Shown: piece by piece, positions 45,677-56,720 of the stretch
Layout of the letters: the number at the start of each line of letters is the position of its first letter
Numbering within the stretch: position 1 is the stretch's first letter
Assembly: GCF_002797685.1 (NCBI RefSeq)
Contig: NZ_PGFH01000001.1
Span: forward strand, 992,001-1,056,000
Direction of reading: 5' to 3'
Length of the DNA stretch: 64,000 bases
Source: Salinibacterium amurskyense
GTDB taxonomy: Bacteria; Actinomycetota; Actinomycetes; Actinomycetales; Microbacteriaceae
Made by a program: the position numbers and the translations under genes
Notes under the pieces: model-generated
The model's database searches: none
Told to the model about the DNA's origin: nothing
What the model saw: the letters and a program-made list of their open reading frames with translations, nothing else

Positions 45677-47707
45677 GTGGCACGAACGGATTCAGTCAAG
45701 CTGGCGACGCCTCCGTTTGTGCGAGCGGGGTTCCGAGCGGATATTCACGGTTTGCGCGCTCTCGCGGTGCTTGTGGTTCTGGTCTATCACGCAGGTTTAC
45801 CGCTCTCAGGCGGGTTCGTCGGAGTCGACGTCTTCTTCGTCATTTCCGGATTTTTGATTACGAATCATTTATTGAGCGAGCTCGCTAGGTCGTCGAGTGT
45901 GCGCTTTGCTGACTTTTACCTGCGTCGAGCCCGGAGAATCCTTCCGGCCTCGCTAACGGTCGCAGCGGCAACCGTTGTTCTAGCTTTCATCATCCTCCCT
46001 TCGGAACTCGTCAAGTCCGCCGCAAAAGACGCAGTTGCAACGGTCTTCTATGTGCCGAACTTTCTGTTTGCAATCCGGGGGACCGATTACTTGGCCGAGA
46101 CTGCGGCGTCGCCTTTTCAGCATTACTGGTCGCTCGGCGTCGAGGAACAGTTTTATTTGCTGTGGCCCCTTGTCTTGCTCGGTTTATGGAAGCTCGCCAA
46201 GTCAGCCTCGGCGAGAGTCGCGCTTGTGGCCGTCATCGTTGTCGCATCATTGTTGACCAGCGCCTTTTTAGTCGAAACGAGTGGCCCCTGGGCGTATTTT
46301 TCACCGGCATCGCGCGCCTGGGAACTGGGGGCGGGTGCGCTAGTCGCGCTCGCGTTCAGTCGCATCACGGTTCTTCCCCGCGCTATCGCTGCAGTCATCG
46401 CGTGGCTCGGCGTTGTAGCGATCGTTCTTGCCGCGATTCTCTACGGGGATACGACGCCGTTTCCGGGCTTCGCCGCGTTATTGCCTGTGCTCGGCGCCGC
46501 TGGAGTGATCGCTTTCGGTGGTAAGGCTGGCAATGCCGGACCGCTTCGGCTTTTGCGGTTGAAACCGTTCCAGTTCCTCGGAACCATCTCGTATTCGCTT
46601 TATCTGGTGCACTGGCCACTCATCGTTTTTGTCGATTACTTAGGCTGGGTGCCTTCCGAGGCGAACGCCTTGGGTAAAGTGTTTGTTGCTTTCGTGTCCG
46701 TCCCGATCGCGTGGCTGATTTATCGCTTTGTAGAACAGCCATTTATTCGCTCGGACTCGCGACGAGCGCGAACACCGCAGCGCACGGTTGTGTGGGGTAT
46801 CGCGGCGTCAACCACCGTTGCGGTCATGGCGCTTTCTGTTTTCGTGCTCGTCGATTCACGGCCAACGGATGCCGGTCGTGAAGCAGCCGCGATAGTGGAA
46901 CCTAGCGTGTATCCAAGTTTCACTAACTACGTGCCGTCAAACCTCCAACCCTCGCTGGCTAACGCGAGTGAGAGCATTCCGGTGCTCTATGTGGACGGCT
47001 GTCACCTCAGGTCAGCGGAGCAGACTGAGAATCCTGAATGCAAGTTCGGAGATTCATCAGCGACCCGCACAATTGCGCTCTTTGGCGACTCTCATGCTGC
47101 CCAGTGGTTTCCAGCACTAGAGCAAGAGGCGAGCCAGCAGTCATTCGCTTTATTTTCCTTCACCAAGTCGTCGTGCCCCTCCGTTGCGGTGAAAGTGACA
47201 CGCTACAACGTGCGAGATGACGCATGCGAGCAGTGGCGCACGAACATGATCGACAGGCTCAATGAAATCACGCCAGAACTTGTCGTGATCTCAAACCTCT
47301 CTAACTACACTGCGTTGGACGGCAACCCGGTAACTACCGCCGCGTGGAAAGAGGGTTATTCAGAGCTACGTGCCGCGCTGGATCCATCGATCGAACTCGC
47401 GGTGATTGCGGACACGCCCCATTTTGACGAAACGCCGACGCTGTGTCTCGAGGTCAATCTCGAGAGTGCAGAGGAATGTGCCTCCCCCCGGACTCAGGCA
47501 ATTTACGGATCCTTTGCCACGGCAGACTCGGAGGCGAGCGCCGCATTGGGCGCTAGATTCGTCGACCTGACGGACTACTTCTGCGATGCTGACTCGTGTG
47601 GAGTCATTATCGGTTCGACTCTCGTCTACCGCGATTCACACCACGTCACCGTCGAATACTCGACCACGCTGTCAGCAGCATTGTGGGAGGCGCTTTCCCT
47701 GTCGTAA
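45677..47707 (+). CDS. Acyltransferase-3 / SGNH-hydrolase fusion, polysaccharide O-acetyltransferase (OafA-like)
   Basis: 676 residues. The N-terminal acyltransferase-3 part (about 17-400) has ten or so helices and the LVYHAGLPLSGGFVGVDVFF catalytic-histidine segment. The C-terminal SGNH domain (about 440-676) has FGDSHAAQWF with catalytic S472 and the DSHH motif (D653, H655). Such proteins O-acetylate surface glycans or peptidoglycan. The GTG at 45677 is chosen from GGAGG upstream. Acceptor identity is inferred only from the cluster. Confidence 0.92.
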   Translation: MARTDSVKLATPPFVRAGFRADIHGLRALAVLVVLVYHAGLPLSGGFVGVDVFFVISGFLITNHLLSELARSSSVRFADFYLRRARRILPASLTVAAATVVLAFIILPSELVKSAAKDAVATVFYVPNFLFAIRGTDYLAETAASPFQHYWSLGVEEQFYLLWPLVLLGLWKLAKSASARVALVAVIVVASLLTSAFLVETSGPWAYFSPASRAWELGAGALVALAFSRITVLPRAIAAVIAWLGVVAIVLAAILYGDTTPFPGFAALLPVLGAAGVIAFGGKAGNAGPLRLLRLKPFQFLGTISYSLYLVHWPLIVFVDYLGWVPSEANALGKVFVAFVSVPIAWLIYRFVEQPFIRSDSRRARTPQRTVVWGIAASTTVAVMALSVFVLVDSRPTDAGREAAAIVEPSVYPSFTNYVPSNLQPSLANASESIPVLYVDGCHLRSAEQTENPECKFGDSSATRTIALFGDSHAAQWFPALEQEASQQSFALFSFTKSSCPSVAVKVTRYNVRDDACEQWRTNMIDRLNEITPELVVISNLSNYTALDGNPVTTAAWKEGYSELRAALDPSIELAVIADTPHFDETPTLCLEVNLESAEECASPRTQAIYGSFATADSEASAALGARFVDLTDYFCDADSCGVIIGSTLVYRDSHHVTVEYSTTLSAALWEALSLS

Positions 47708-47718
47708 TTGCGCAACGA

Positions 47719-47740
47719 GAGCGCCAGCGCACAAGCGCTC
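47719..47740. terminator. Hairpin between convergent genes
   Basis: GAGCGC (47719-47724) and GCGCTC (47735-47740), with outer partial pairing AACG/CGTT. There is no T-run. It lies in the 44-base gap between the acyltransferase and the Wzy-like gene. Confidence 0.3.
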
Positions 47741-47751
47741 GCGCAGCGTTC

Positions 47752-49053
47752 CTAACTCAGTGCTTGCGGCTTCGTGTCGAGGGCGTTTCGCCAGCTGAGC
47801 TCGCGAGCGGCCTTGACGCAGCACACGACGAAGGTGAGCCAGCCGAACTCGATCAGTAGCGAGCTCTCGGCGAAAGCACTGACGATGAGCGCGAGCAGCA
47901 CCAGGGCGGGCCACGCGAACACGATGCTGCGACGGCGTGAAGCGAGCAGCCACGAGCGCATGAAAGCCAAGCCCAGGAGACCGACGAAGATCAGGAAGCC
48001 GACGAGGCCGAGTTGGAACCAGACGTCGAGGTAGGCGTTGTGCGCTGAGTCGGGAACGCGACCGCCGAAGTTTCCGAAGGCGGTGAACGGTGCCACTTCG
48101 TCGTTCCACGGACCGATCCAGCCCCAGCCTTCGAGACGGTGAACCTCCCCGAGATCCCACAGTTGCCGCCAGACGCGGAGTCGATAGGTGAGATCGCCAC
48201 TCGCGTCGAACCACGCGACAATCGCGACGCGCGACAGCCAGCTGATCACGGCAACTGTTGCCACAAATCCGATGAGAACGAACTGCCAATAGCGTCGGCG
48301 CCCCGATGGCACCCGACGGAGGGCATAGAGAGCCGCACTGGCGGCGAGGATCACGAGCGCGGTGCCGAAGGCCAAGGGGGACTGCGAGAGCACCAGCACG
48401 AGGCTGCCGAGCACGATCGAACCGATCGAGAGGCCGCGCTCGACTGATCGGGTGCGCAGTTCAGTGGCGAAGGTAATGAGCGCGATAACAGCGATGATGC
48501 CGAGCTGGTTTCGTGCGCCGAAGATTCCTTGAATGGGATCGGTCGTTCCCAAATTGCCGGCGATGGAGAGCGCTTTGAGCGACGTGTCGAAAACCAGCCC
48601 GGTCAAGATCTCAAGACCGATCGAAATCACGAGCACGAACCTCATGACGTCGCCGAAGGCTCGAACGATTTGGATGGTGTCGCGAACGAGCGCGATATAG
48701 ATTCCGAGAACCGTGAACACTAGGAGGTAGTTCACGGCGGCGAAGGACTCGAGGGTGTACTGGCTCCACACCACGGAGAGCCACGTCCATAGCGTGAACG
48801 CCATCAGCGAGATCGGCACGAGGGCGCGCCAGCCAATGTTGGCCCACTGCGCGGCGAGGGAGCCCGCGACGAGAACGACAAGACTCAACAGAATCGCCAG
48901 CAATCCCGCCTCGCCGATGATCTGGCGAAGGGCAAACGAGCACAGCGCTACCGCAACGGTGGCGGTCGCGAGAACGGAAGAGAAACGCGGAGAGCCGAGA
49001 ATGGCAGCGCCAATGTCGATCGCCACGCGGTAGCGCGGGGGTGGCTGGATCAT
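47752..49053 (-). CDS. O-antigen ligase / Wzy-like polymerase, copy 2
   Basis: 433 residues from ATG 49053, which overlaps the upstream paralogue's stop. About 11-12 membrane helices, with an external loop GWGWIGPWNDEVAPF and then DSAHNAYLDVWFQLGLVG. The H-N-A-Y-LD pattern is the conserved Wzy_C/WaaL loop. These enzymes polymerise or ligate lipid-linked glycans outside the cell. It is paired with a clear homologue, and which is polymerase and which is ligase is unknown. Confidence 0.87.
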   Translation of the reverse strand: MIQPPPRYRVAIDIGAAILGSPRFSSVLATATVAVALCSFALRQIIGEAGLLAILLSLVVLVAGSLAAQWANIGWRALVPISLMAFTLWTWLSVVWSQYTLESFAAVNYLLVFTVLGIYIALVRDTIQIVRAFGDVMRFVLVISIGLEILTGLVFDTSLKALSIAGNLGTTDPIQGIFGARNQLGIIAVIALITFATELRTRSVERGLSIGSIVLGSLVLVLSQSPLAFGTALVILAASAALYALRRVPSGRRRYWQFVLIGFVATVAVISWLSRVAIVAWFDASGDLTYRLRVWRQLWDLGEVHRLEGWGWIGPWNDEVAPFTAFGNFGGRVPDSAHNAYLDVWFQLGLVGFLIFVGLLGLAFMRSWLLASRRRSIVFAWPALVLLALIVSAFAESSLLIEFGWLTFVVCCVKAARELSWRNALDTKPQALS

Positions 49054-50378
49054 GATGAGCGCACCATCCAATCAGGCCGTTTGGTTTTCACCGCGATAAT
49101 AACGAGCAGTGCAAGACCATACTCGCCCAAAAGTCGGCTTTCGGGGATGCTCTGCACCACCAGTGCCACCATCAGTGCGATGGGCAGCAGCGAGAGCGCC
49201 GAATAGGGTTCACGCTCGCGAGAGTGAGTCTGGGGCTGGTCGGTGGCGGCAAACCAGGCACGAAGCAGGGTTGAGAGTACGAACGCGGCGAAGACAAAGA
49301 CCCCGACGAGGCCGAGCTGTAGCCAGACGTCGAGCCACGCGTCGTGGGCCTGCACTTGCACAACACCGTTGCGGATGACGCGATCTTTGAACGGTTCGAC
49401 CCACGGCATCCAGAAACTAATCCAGCCCCAGCCAAAGACCGGACGCTGCTCGGCGAGCCCGATAACGATCTGCCAGATCTCGGCACGCCCCGTGAGGTCG
49501 CCGCTTTTTCCGAGCAGGCCGAAGATGGTGTCGCGCAGTACGAAAGCGGTACCGCCAGCGACAGCAGCGGCGGCAACCACTCCGATAGCCGTGACTCGGC
49601 GAGCCCGTTCGGTGCGACGGCTCCGGACGAGAAGCAGACCGACGATCGTGACAGCCACGGCGACCAGAGCTACGGTAACCGTCGCGGAGCGCGTGAAGAA
49701 CAGGGTGAGGGCGGCCAGCGTGATCCAGATAATGGACCAGCGTTTTCCCGCTGCGCCGGTAGCCCACTGAATCGAAAACGCGATGAGCCCCAGCAGTGCC
49801 AGAAAGCCCAAGTGATTGGCGTTGCCGACAATGCCTTGGATGCGGCCGTCATCGAAGGTCTCGAAGAGCTCGTTGCGCGACCAGTAGAGCATCTTGGGCA
49901 CCGTGTCGTAGCCGGGAACCGCCACGGCCGGTTGCGCGGTCCACGGCAGGATCGGGCCGCGCACAATCGTCGCAACGACCAGTTCGAACACGAGCGACGC
50001 GGCGATCAGGATGCGGACCACTCGCGCCAGCCCGTTGAGCAACTCAGCCCAACTGAAGCTGATCGCCAGCGTCAACGCACCAAGCACGGTCATCCATGTG
50101 GTGACTAGCCCGAGCGCGCTCGCTGCTGGATACTGCGACCACGCGAGAGACACGGTCGCGAGCACCATGAACACGACGAAGGGATACGGAAGCCCGCCGA
50201 TACTCCAGCGGTGTCGAGACTGAATCAGAATCAACACGGAGGCCGCGACGATAGCCGCGGCAACGACGCCCCACACCACCCAACCTACGGAGTAGCGCCA
50301 CGCATCCCCGCCAAAAAGTACGAGAAGCGACAGAACGAGAAACCAGGTACGCGCCCGGGGGTGCTCAATCAGTCGCAT
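49050..50378 (-). CDS. O-antigen ligase / Wzy-like polymerase, copy 1
   Basis: 442 residues with about 12 helices. The loop has GWGWISFWMPWVEPF and QAHDAWLDVWLQLGLVG, the same layout as copy 2 but with H-D-A-W instead of H-N-A-Y, so the paralogues may differ in acceptor. The ATG at 50378 is 30 bases from the acyl-CoA dehydrogenase stop on the same strand. It probably acts in the glycan pathway. Confidence 0.87.
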   Translation of the reverse strand: MRLIEHPRARTWFLVLSLLVLFGGDAWRYSVGWVVWGVVAAAIVAASVLILIQSRHRWSIGGLPYPFVVFMVLATVSLAWSQYPAASALGLVTTWMTVLGALTLAISFSWAELLNGLARVVRILIAASLVFELVVATIVRGPILPWTAQPAVAVPGYDTVPKMLYWSRNELFETFDDGRIQGIVGNANHLGFLALLGLIAFSIQWATGAAGKRWSIIWITLAALTLFFTRSATVTVALVAVAVTIVGLLLVRSRRTERARRVTAIGVVAAAAVAGGTAFVLRDTIFGLLGKSGDLTGRAEIWQIVIGLAEQRPVFGWGWISFWMPWVEPFKDRVIRNGVVQVQAHDAWLDVWLQLGLVGVFVFAAFVLSTLLRAWFAATDQPQTHSREREPYSALSLLPIALMVALVVQSIPESRLLGEYGLALLVIIAVKTKRPDWMVRSS

Positions 50379-50408
50379 TACGCAAGGTTAGACGAATGCA
50401 GTGCACGA

Positions 50409-51593
50409 TTAGACGAATGCAGCCTTGCCTGTGATGGCACGACCCACGATGAGCGTGTTCATCTCGCGAGTTCCTTCGTAGGAGTAGATCGCTTCCGCGT
50501 CGGCGAAGTGCCGCATAACGCCGTAGTCGAGAACGATGCCGTTGCCGCCCATGAGCTCGCGGCACCACGCCACGGTCTCGCGCATGCGGCTCGTCGTGTA
50601 CTCCTTGGCGAGTGCTGCGTGCTCATCTTTTTGCACACCCTCGTCGAGCATTTCGGAAACACGGGTCACCATGCCGATGGAGGCCGTGATGTTTCCGAGG
50701 CTCTTCGCGAGGTGCTCTTGGACGAGCTGGTGGCTGCCGATGGGCTTGCCGAACTGGATGCGGTCATTGGCGTACTGAACAGCGGCTTCGTAGGCGCCGA
50801 TGGAGTTTCCCACCGCGGCCCAGGCAACCTCTGCGCGCGTGAGGCGCAGCACAGCAGCAGTCTCGCGGAACGACTGCGACTTCTGCAGGCGGTTGGCTTC
50901 GGGAACAACAACGTTCTCGAGAACGATGTCCGCGTTCTGCACGATGCGCAGCGCCATCTTGTTCTCGATGCGAGTGGCGGAGTAACCGGGGGTGCTGGTC
51001 GGAACGATGAAGCCCTTGACCTGGTTGTCTTCTTCGTCTCGCGCCCAAATAATCGTGACGTCGCTGATGGAACCGTTACCGATCCAACGCTTGGCGCCGT
51101 TGATGATCCAGTTGTCACCATCGCGCTTGGCAACAGTCTGCAGGCCTTGAGCGGTGTCGGAGCCCGAGAGGGGTTCGGTGAGACCAAAAGCACCCAGCAG
51201 CTCGCCGGAGGCAAACTTAGGCAGCCACTCGTCGCGCTGCTCTTGCGAGCCTGCGACGCCGATCGAACCCATGACGAGTCCGTTCTGCATGCCGACGAGC
51301 GTGGCGGCGCTGGCATCCACGCGGGCGAGTTCGAGAGCAACCCAACCGCGGAACACGGCCGAGTTCTTAAAGTGCTGGGTCTCGGCCCAGGGGAGTCCGA
51401 AGAGCCCGAGGTCGGCCAGTCCCTTTACGACGACGTCGCGGTTGAAGAATTCTGCTTTGGCCCAGAGGTCGTTGGCTATCGGGCGGACCTCTTTGTCGAG
51501 GAACGCACGCAGCTTCACGATCGTTTCTTTTTCCTGATCGGTGAGGGCGTTCTCGTAGCCGTAGAAGTCGCTGCTGAGGGTCTCAAATGACAT
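50409..51593 (-). CDS. Acyl-CoA dehydrogenase
   Basis: 394 residues. This FAD enzyme makes the alpha-beta double bond in acyl-CoA. It has GLTEPLSGSD, the AKRWIGNGSISDV flavin region, RIQFGKPIGSHQLVQEHLA and the C-terminal YSYEGTREMNTLIVGRAITG, with a glutamate in YEGT as the likely catalytic base. ATG 51593 follows GGAG. The longer open frame beyond it is antisense to manA. It resembles glutaryl-CoA dehydrogenase-type enzymes. A fadE25 homologue sits next to purE in mycobacteria, as I recall. Here the gene is inside the glycan block. Confidence 0.92.
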   Translation of the reverse strand: MSFETLSSDFYGYENALTDQEKETIVKLRAFLDKEVRPIANDLWAKAEFFNRDVVVKGLADLGLFGLPWAETQHFKNSAVFRGWVALELARVDASAATLVGMQNGLVMGSIGVAGSQEQRDEWLPKFASGELLGAFGLTEPLSGSDTAQGLQTVAKRDGDNWIINGAKRWIGNGSISDVTIIWARDEEDNQVKGFIVPTSTPGYSATRIENKMALRIVQNADIVLENVVVPEANRLQKSQSFRETAAVLRLTRAEVAWAAVGNSIGAYEAAVQYANDRIQFGKPIGSHQLVQEHLAKSLGNITASIGMVTRVSEMLDEGVQKDEHAALAKEYTTSRMRETVAWCRELMGGNGIVLDYGVMRHFADAEAIYSYEGTREMNTLIVGRAITGKAAFV

Positions 51594-51701
51594 AGTCGTC
51601 GCTCCATTGCTTGTCGAAATCATTGTGAGCCTAAAGCGTGAGTACACGTCGCTTCTAGACGATTGGTACTTTGGTCTAACGCTGAGAGAAGAGTTGACTG
51701 A

Positions 51702-52886
51702 ATGTTTGTAGGCATCACTAATACCCCACGGGATTACGCGTGGGGCTCCGCTGGCGAAATCTCGACTCTGTTGGGCACACCTCCCACGGGAAAGCCCGAG
51801 GCTGAGCTGTGGCTGGGCGCGCACCCGGGCAGCCCGAGCGTCATCCTCGACCCCTCCGGCACCGCGGGAGCGAGCGACCTGCACGAGTGGATTCAGCGCG
51901 ACAGCGAGCAAGTTCTTGGGGCGGGAGTCGATCGGCTTCCCTTCCTGCTCAAGGTGCTGGCCGCTGGAGCGCCGCTGTCGCTTCAAGCCCACCCCACGCC
52001 CGAGCAGGCCGCCGCGGGGTTTGCGCGCGAGAACGCTGCGGGTGTCCCGCTCACGGCCAGTAACCGCAACTACAAAGACGCCTCCGCCAAGCCAGAACTC
52101 ATTCTCGCGGTCAGCGACACCTTTGAGGCGCTGTGCGGTTTTCGGGCCATGGCCCAGACCCGGGCATCCATCGAACAACTAGCTGAACTGGATGCCGCGA
52201 GCAGCACCCCCACGCCGGCCCTGTTCGCCGAGTGGTTGGCTTTCGCTCGCGCTGATTCCGATCTGCGCGCGATGTTCGAGTGGCTCATTTCTGCCGCGCA
52301 GCCGGTGCCGGAGCTCGTGGAGCGCGTCACGGCGCTCGCCGAGGCCGACAGCGCGAGCGAGGAGTTCGCGCTTGTTCGGACGCTTGCCGGCTACTACGCC
52401 GGTGATCCTGGAGTGCTGATTTCGCTCATGCTCAACCACGTCACGCTGGCGAAGGGCGAGGCTCTGTTCTTGCCGGCGGGAAACATCCACGCTTACTTGC
52501 GGGGTCTTGGTATTGAACTCATGGCGTCATCCGACAACGTGATGCGGGGCGGGCTCACGCCCAAGCACGTGGATGTGCCTGAGCTGTTGAGTGTGCTCGA
52601 CTTCTCAGCGAGTCCGGTTCCGTACCTTTCGGCGGAGCCTCTCAACGAGAGCACCCGGGCCTTCCGGCCGCCAGTGCGCGACTTTCAGTTGGTGGAGGTG
52701 CACGAGGCCGCGAACGTTGAGCTTCGTAGCGCGGCCATCGTGTTGTGCACGGTGGGGGAGTTCACCGTGCAGAACGGAGAGCGCTCGGCAACGCTGTCGC
52801 GCGGCGAGTCGATTTTTGTCACGAGTGATGAGGGTGCGTTGAGCATCCGGGGCGCCGGTCAGTTGTTTGTGGCGGCAACGCAATAG
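51702..52886 (+). CDS. manA: Mannose-6-phosphate isomerase, class I
   Basis: 394 residues. It converts fructose-6-phosphate and mannose-6-phosphate. Zinc ligands are visible in LQAHPTPEQA, KPELILAVS and the LPAGNIHAYLRG loop. With phosphomannomutase manB at 62 kb it provides mannose-1-phosphate for GDP-mannose, and the gmd genes are adjacent. It starts at ATG 51702, near AGAAGAG. A divergent acyl-CoA dehydrogenase gene lies 108 bases away. Confidence 0.94.
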   Translation: MFVGITNTPRDYAWGSAGEISTLLGTPPTGKPEAELWLGAHPGSPSVILDPSGTAGASDLHEWIQRDSEQVLGAGVDRLPFLLKVLAAGAPLSLQAHPTPEQAAAGFARENAAGVPLTASNRNYKDASAKPELILAVSDTFEALCGFRAMAQTRASIEQLAELDAASSTPTPALFAEWLAFARADSDLRAMFEWLISAAQPVPELVERVTALAEADSASEEFALVRTLAGYYAGDPGVLISLMLNHVTLAKGEALFLPAGNIHAYLRGLGIELMASSDNVMRGGLTPKHVDVPELLSVLDFSASPVPYLSAEPLNESTRAFRPPVRDFQLVEVHEAANVELRSAAIVLCTVGEFTVQNGERSATLSRGESIFVTSDEGALSIRGAGQLFVAATQ

Positions 52887-52889
52887 TGT
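52884..52889 (+). promoter_or_regulatory. -10 box of the flippase gene, leaderless type
   Basis: TAGTGT overlaps the manA stop codon and is 7 bases before the ATG at 52897. Confidence 0.35.
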
Positions 52890-52896
52890 TGCTTTC

Positions 52897-54165
52897 ATGA
52901 CCGAACGGGGAGGCTTCGCGAAACGCATTCTCGGCTTTGCGGGCTTGCCATTTTTGTCGCTGATTACACCGTTCCTTTTCTTGCCGATTCTGGCGAGAGT
53001 GGCGGGTGCCGATGCCTGGCTCGCGATCGCAGTGGGGCAGTCCAGCGGTGGGTTCTTTGCGTTGATTGTTGCGCTCGGCTTCAACACTGTTGGTCCTCCG
53101 CTGATTGCTCTCGCGCAGCCGAGCATCCGTCCACGATTGCTCGTGACGAGTTTGCACGCCCGCCTGCTGGTCTGGTTGCCGAGTGCGCTGCTCGCCGCGG
53201 TGATTGCTGCCCTCGTGTCGCCGGGCGACTATCGGGTGGATGCCGCGGTCATGGCTATTGCGATGACGCTGACGGGCCTCTCGAGTGCGTGGTTCATGAT
53301 CGGCCTCGGGCGAGCGAGCCTGATCGCTATTTACGAGATTTCTCCGCGCATCGTGGCGACGGTTATTGCCGCGGTCGTGGTGCTGAATGCGGGCGACGTG
53401 CTGTGGTACCCGGTGTTGCTCGTGCTGGCCTCGCTGGTGAGCGTCGGTCTCTTCGCGGTGCGCACGGCAGGGGTTGCTGAGCTGACGCGTCGCGATGCTC
53501 GGGCGGTTCGCGAAGTGTTCCGTTCGAACCGTTCCGCGGTCACCACCGAGGTCGCCGGGGGTGCCTACAATTCCCTGGCCGTCACGTTCGTGGGATCCAC
53601 CGCGGCGAGCGCGCAAGCCGCCGCTTATGTGTCTGGCGACAAGCTGTACCGCATCGGTCAATACTCCGTATCGGCGCTCGGCAATGCGCTTCAGGGCTGG
53701 GTGGTCGAAGCGGGCGATGCGGAGTTCGGTGCCCGCATCCGCAAGTCGTTGCTCGTTCACGCAAGCCTCGGCCTCATGGGCCTTGCCGCGTTTGCTCTGC
53801 TGGGTCCCTGGCTTTCTGAAGTGCTCTTCGGCGCAGAAGTCGCCATCAATGAGGCCACTGCGCTGGGGCTCGGTGTCGCCACTTTGGGCATCGCTCTCGG
53901 TACCTCCCTCGGTCGCATCACTCTGGTGGGAATGGGCGCGCGGCGCCAGTTCATGCTGAGTGTCTTGCTCGCCGCTGCCGTCGGCGTTCCCGCGATCTTG
54001 CTGTTGAGCTCGACGTTTGGCGCTGCGGGCGGCGCGTGGGGCTTGGCGATCGGCGAGACTGTGTCGGTCTGCACCCAGGCGCTCTTCGTGTGGCGATTGC
54101 GCGTACGGGCCGGCGGCTTCTTTGTGGCAACGACGCGACCGGATGCGGCGCCCACCGAGCAGTAG
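52897..54165 (+). CDS. Wzx-type polysaccharide flippase (MOP superfamily)
   Basis: 422 residues with about 12 helices. It begins FAKRILGFAGLPFLSLITPF and shows no ATPase, so it is an integral flippase of the Wzx/MurJ superfamily. It would move an undecaprenyl-linked repeat unit to the outside, where the Wzy-like proteins act. It starts at ATG 52897. The earlier frame start lies inside manA. It is one of two different exporter types in the window. Confidence 0.86.
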   Translation: MTERGGFAKRILGFAGLPFLSLITPFLFLPILARVAGADAWLAIAVGQSSGGFFALIVALGFNTVGPPLIALAQPSIRPRLLVTSLHARLLVWLPSALLAAVIAALVSPGDYRVDAAVMAIAMTLTGLSSAWFMIGLGRASLIAIYEISPRIVATVIAAVVVLNAGDVLWYPVLLVLASLVSVGLFAVRTAGVAELTRRDARAVREVFRSNRSAVTTEVAGGAYNSLAVTFVGSTAASAQAAAYVSGDKLYRIGQYSVSALGNALQGWVVEAGDAEFGARIRKSLLVHASLGLMGLAAFALLGPWLSEVLFGAEVAINEATALGLGVATLGIALGTSLGRITLVGMGARRQFMLSVLLAAAVGVPAILLLSSTFGAAGGAWGLAIGETVSVCTQALFVWRLRVRAGGFFVATTRPDAAPTEQ

Positions 54166-54279
54166 CCTCGTGCAGTGGTTCGCGGCTCAGCGAGCCTGAA
54201 CAAGTTCCAGTAGCGTTACTTCGGCCGACGTGTTGGTTCGGAACCTAGGCAGAACCGACCGCAAGCAAGAGAGACAACT

Positions 54280-55265
<986 letters not shown>

Positions 55266-55266
<1 letters not shown>

Positions 55267-56213
55267 TGACGCGCGCACTGATCACCGGAGTCACCGGTCA
55301 AGACGGTTCCTACCTCGCTGAGCTTCTGCTCGCGCAGGGCTACGAAGTGCACGGTGTCACGCGCGACGCCGGCGAAGTTGTGACGCCGGGGGTTATCGCT
55401 CACGAACTCGATTTGAGCACCGACAGCGCAATCGGCGGGCTGATCACCGAACTGCAGCCGCGAGAGATTTACAACCTGGCGGCGCTGAGTTCCGTGTTCC
55501 AGTCGTGGCAAAATCCGACGCTGACCGCGCGACTCAATGGCGCCGTGGTGGCGGAGATGTTGGCGGCGGTCAAGACCATCCACGATCAGGGTGACGTCGA
55601 CATCCGCTTTGTTCAAGCGTCGAGTGCCGAAATCTTTGGCACGCCCACCGACTCACCGCAGCATGAGGGCACTCCAGTGCGCCCTACGAGCCCGTACGGG
55701 GCTGCGAAGGCCTACGCGCACGGTCTCGTCGGTGCGTACCGCACAGCGGGCGTGGCAGCCTCATCATTGATTTTGTACAACCACGAGTCTCCGCGTCGCC
55801 CGGAGACTTTCGTCACGCGAAAGATCACAGCGGCAGCCGCACGGATCTCTCGCGGTCTTCAAGACACACTCGAACTCGGAAACATGGATGCGCGCCGCGA
55901 TTGGGGCTGGGCCCCGGACTACGCCGATGCGCTCGTTCGAGCAGCGCAGCATCCGGATGCCGACGATTTTGTGATCGCAACAGGAATCTCGCATTCTGTC
56001 CGTGACTTTGTGGCCGCGGCTTTCGAGCGCGCGGGCGTCGAGGATTGGGCAGACCGTGTCACGGTGGCGGATTCTCTGCTGCGAACAGGGGATGCTGCCC
56101 TACAACGGGGGGATGCGAGCAAGGCTCAGCAGATCCTAGGTTGGACACCGACGGTGGAATTTGATGAAATCGTGGCGGCAATGGTCGATCACGATCTTGC
56201 TTTGCTGACTTAA
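55266..56213 (+). CDS. GDP-mannose 4,6-dehydratase paralogue
   Basis: 315 residues. It begins MTRALITGVTGQDGSYLAELLL and keeps SSAEIFGTP, SPYGAAKAYAH and NHESPRRPETFVTRKI, so it is a paralogue of gmd rather than a typical reductase. The residue before the conserved Glu is Ala instead of Ser. It may be a second dehydratase with different specificity, or the 4-ketoreductase that finishes GDP-D-rhamnose or a related sugar. Sequence alone does not decide. It is translationally coupled to gmd. Confidence 0.82.
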
Positions 56214-56353
56214 TTTAAGTCACGGCGCGCCATAACCCTTAAGTCTTAGTCGAGGCAATTATGATCTGCGACTTGACTCTCGGGAACTACACCGGTGTAA
56301 TTATGTAACGCGATTTGATGCAACGCATTGAAAGCGGAGGGGAGATAGACCAG

Positions 56354-56680
56354 ATGGGCAACAGCGGTTACCGCGCGGGAGTTCCCGACGACTGGTTTGT
56401 TGACCCCGTCCGACTCGGGGTTCCCGGAGTTCGCCAACCTCTCGCTGATGAGGATGACAACGCACTCTCCTGGCAAACAGACTCGCTCTGTGCTCAGACC
56501 GACCCCGAAGCCTTCTTCCCTGAAAAGGGCGGCTCCACTCGCGATGCCAAGAAGATTTGCTCCTCGTGTGAAGTACGCAGCCAGTGCCTCGAATACGCTC
56601 TCGAAAACGATGAGCGTTTCGGAATCTGGGGCGGTCTCTCCGAGCGCGAACGTCGCAAACTTCGCAAGCGCGCGGGTTAA
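56354..56680 (+). CDS. whiB: WhiB-family iron-sulfur transcription factor (WhiB2-like)
   Basis: 108 residues from ATG 56354, with GGAGGGGAG upstream. The frame start at 56315 would add 13 residues. The four [4Fe-4S] cysteines are C46, C69, C72 and C78, in a CxxC arrangement with the first upstream. GIWGG at 90-94 and the basic RERRKLRKR tail follow. This matches WhiB2/WhmD, which controls septation. Its place near the metallopeptidase-like, DUF3499 and manB genes supports that identity. Confidence 0.93.
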   Translation: MGNSGYRAGVPDDWFVDPVRLGVPGVRQPLADEDDNALSWQTDSLCAQTDPEAFFPEKGGSTRDAKKICSSCEVRSQCLEYALENDERFGIWGGLSERERRKLRKRAG

Positions 56681-56720
56681 TTCTTCTTCCCGTTTCACCG
56701 TGCGCTCAGGGAGTGCCCGC

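Noticed and set aside
50211-51590. 459-codon plus-strand open frame antisense to the acyl-CoA dehydrogenase
   Set aside because: The dehydrogenase motifs are on the minus strand. This frame has none.
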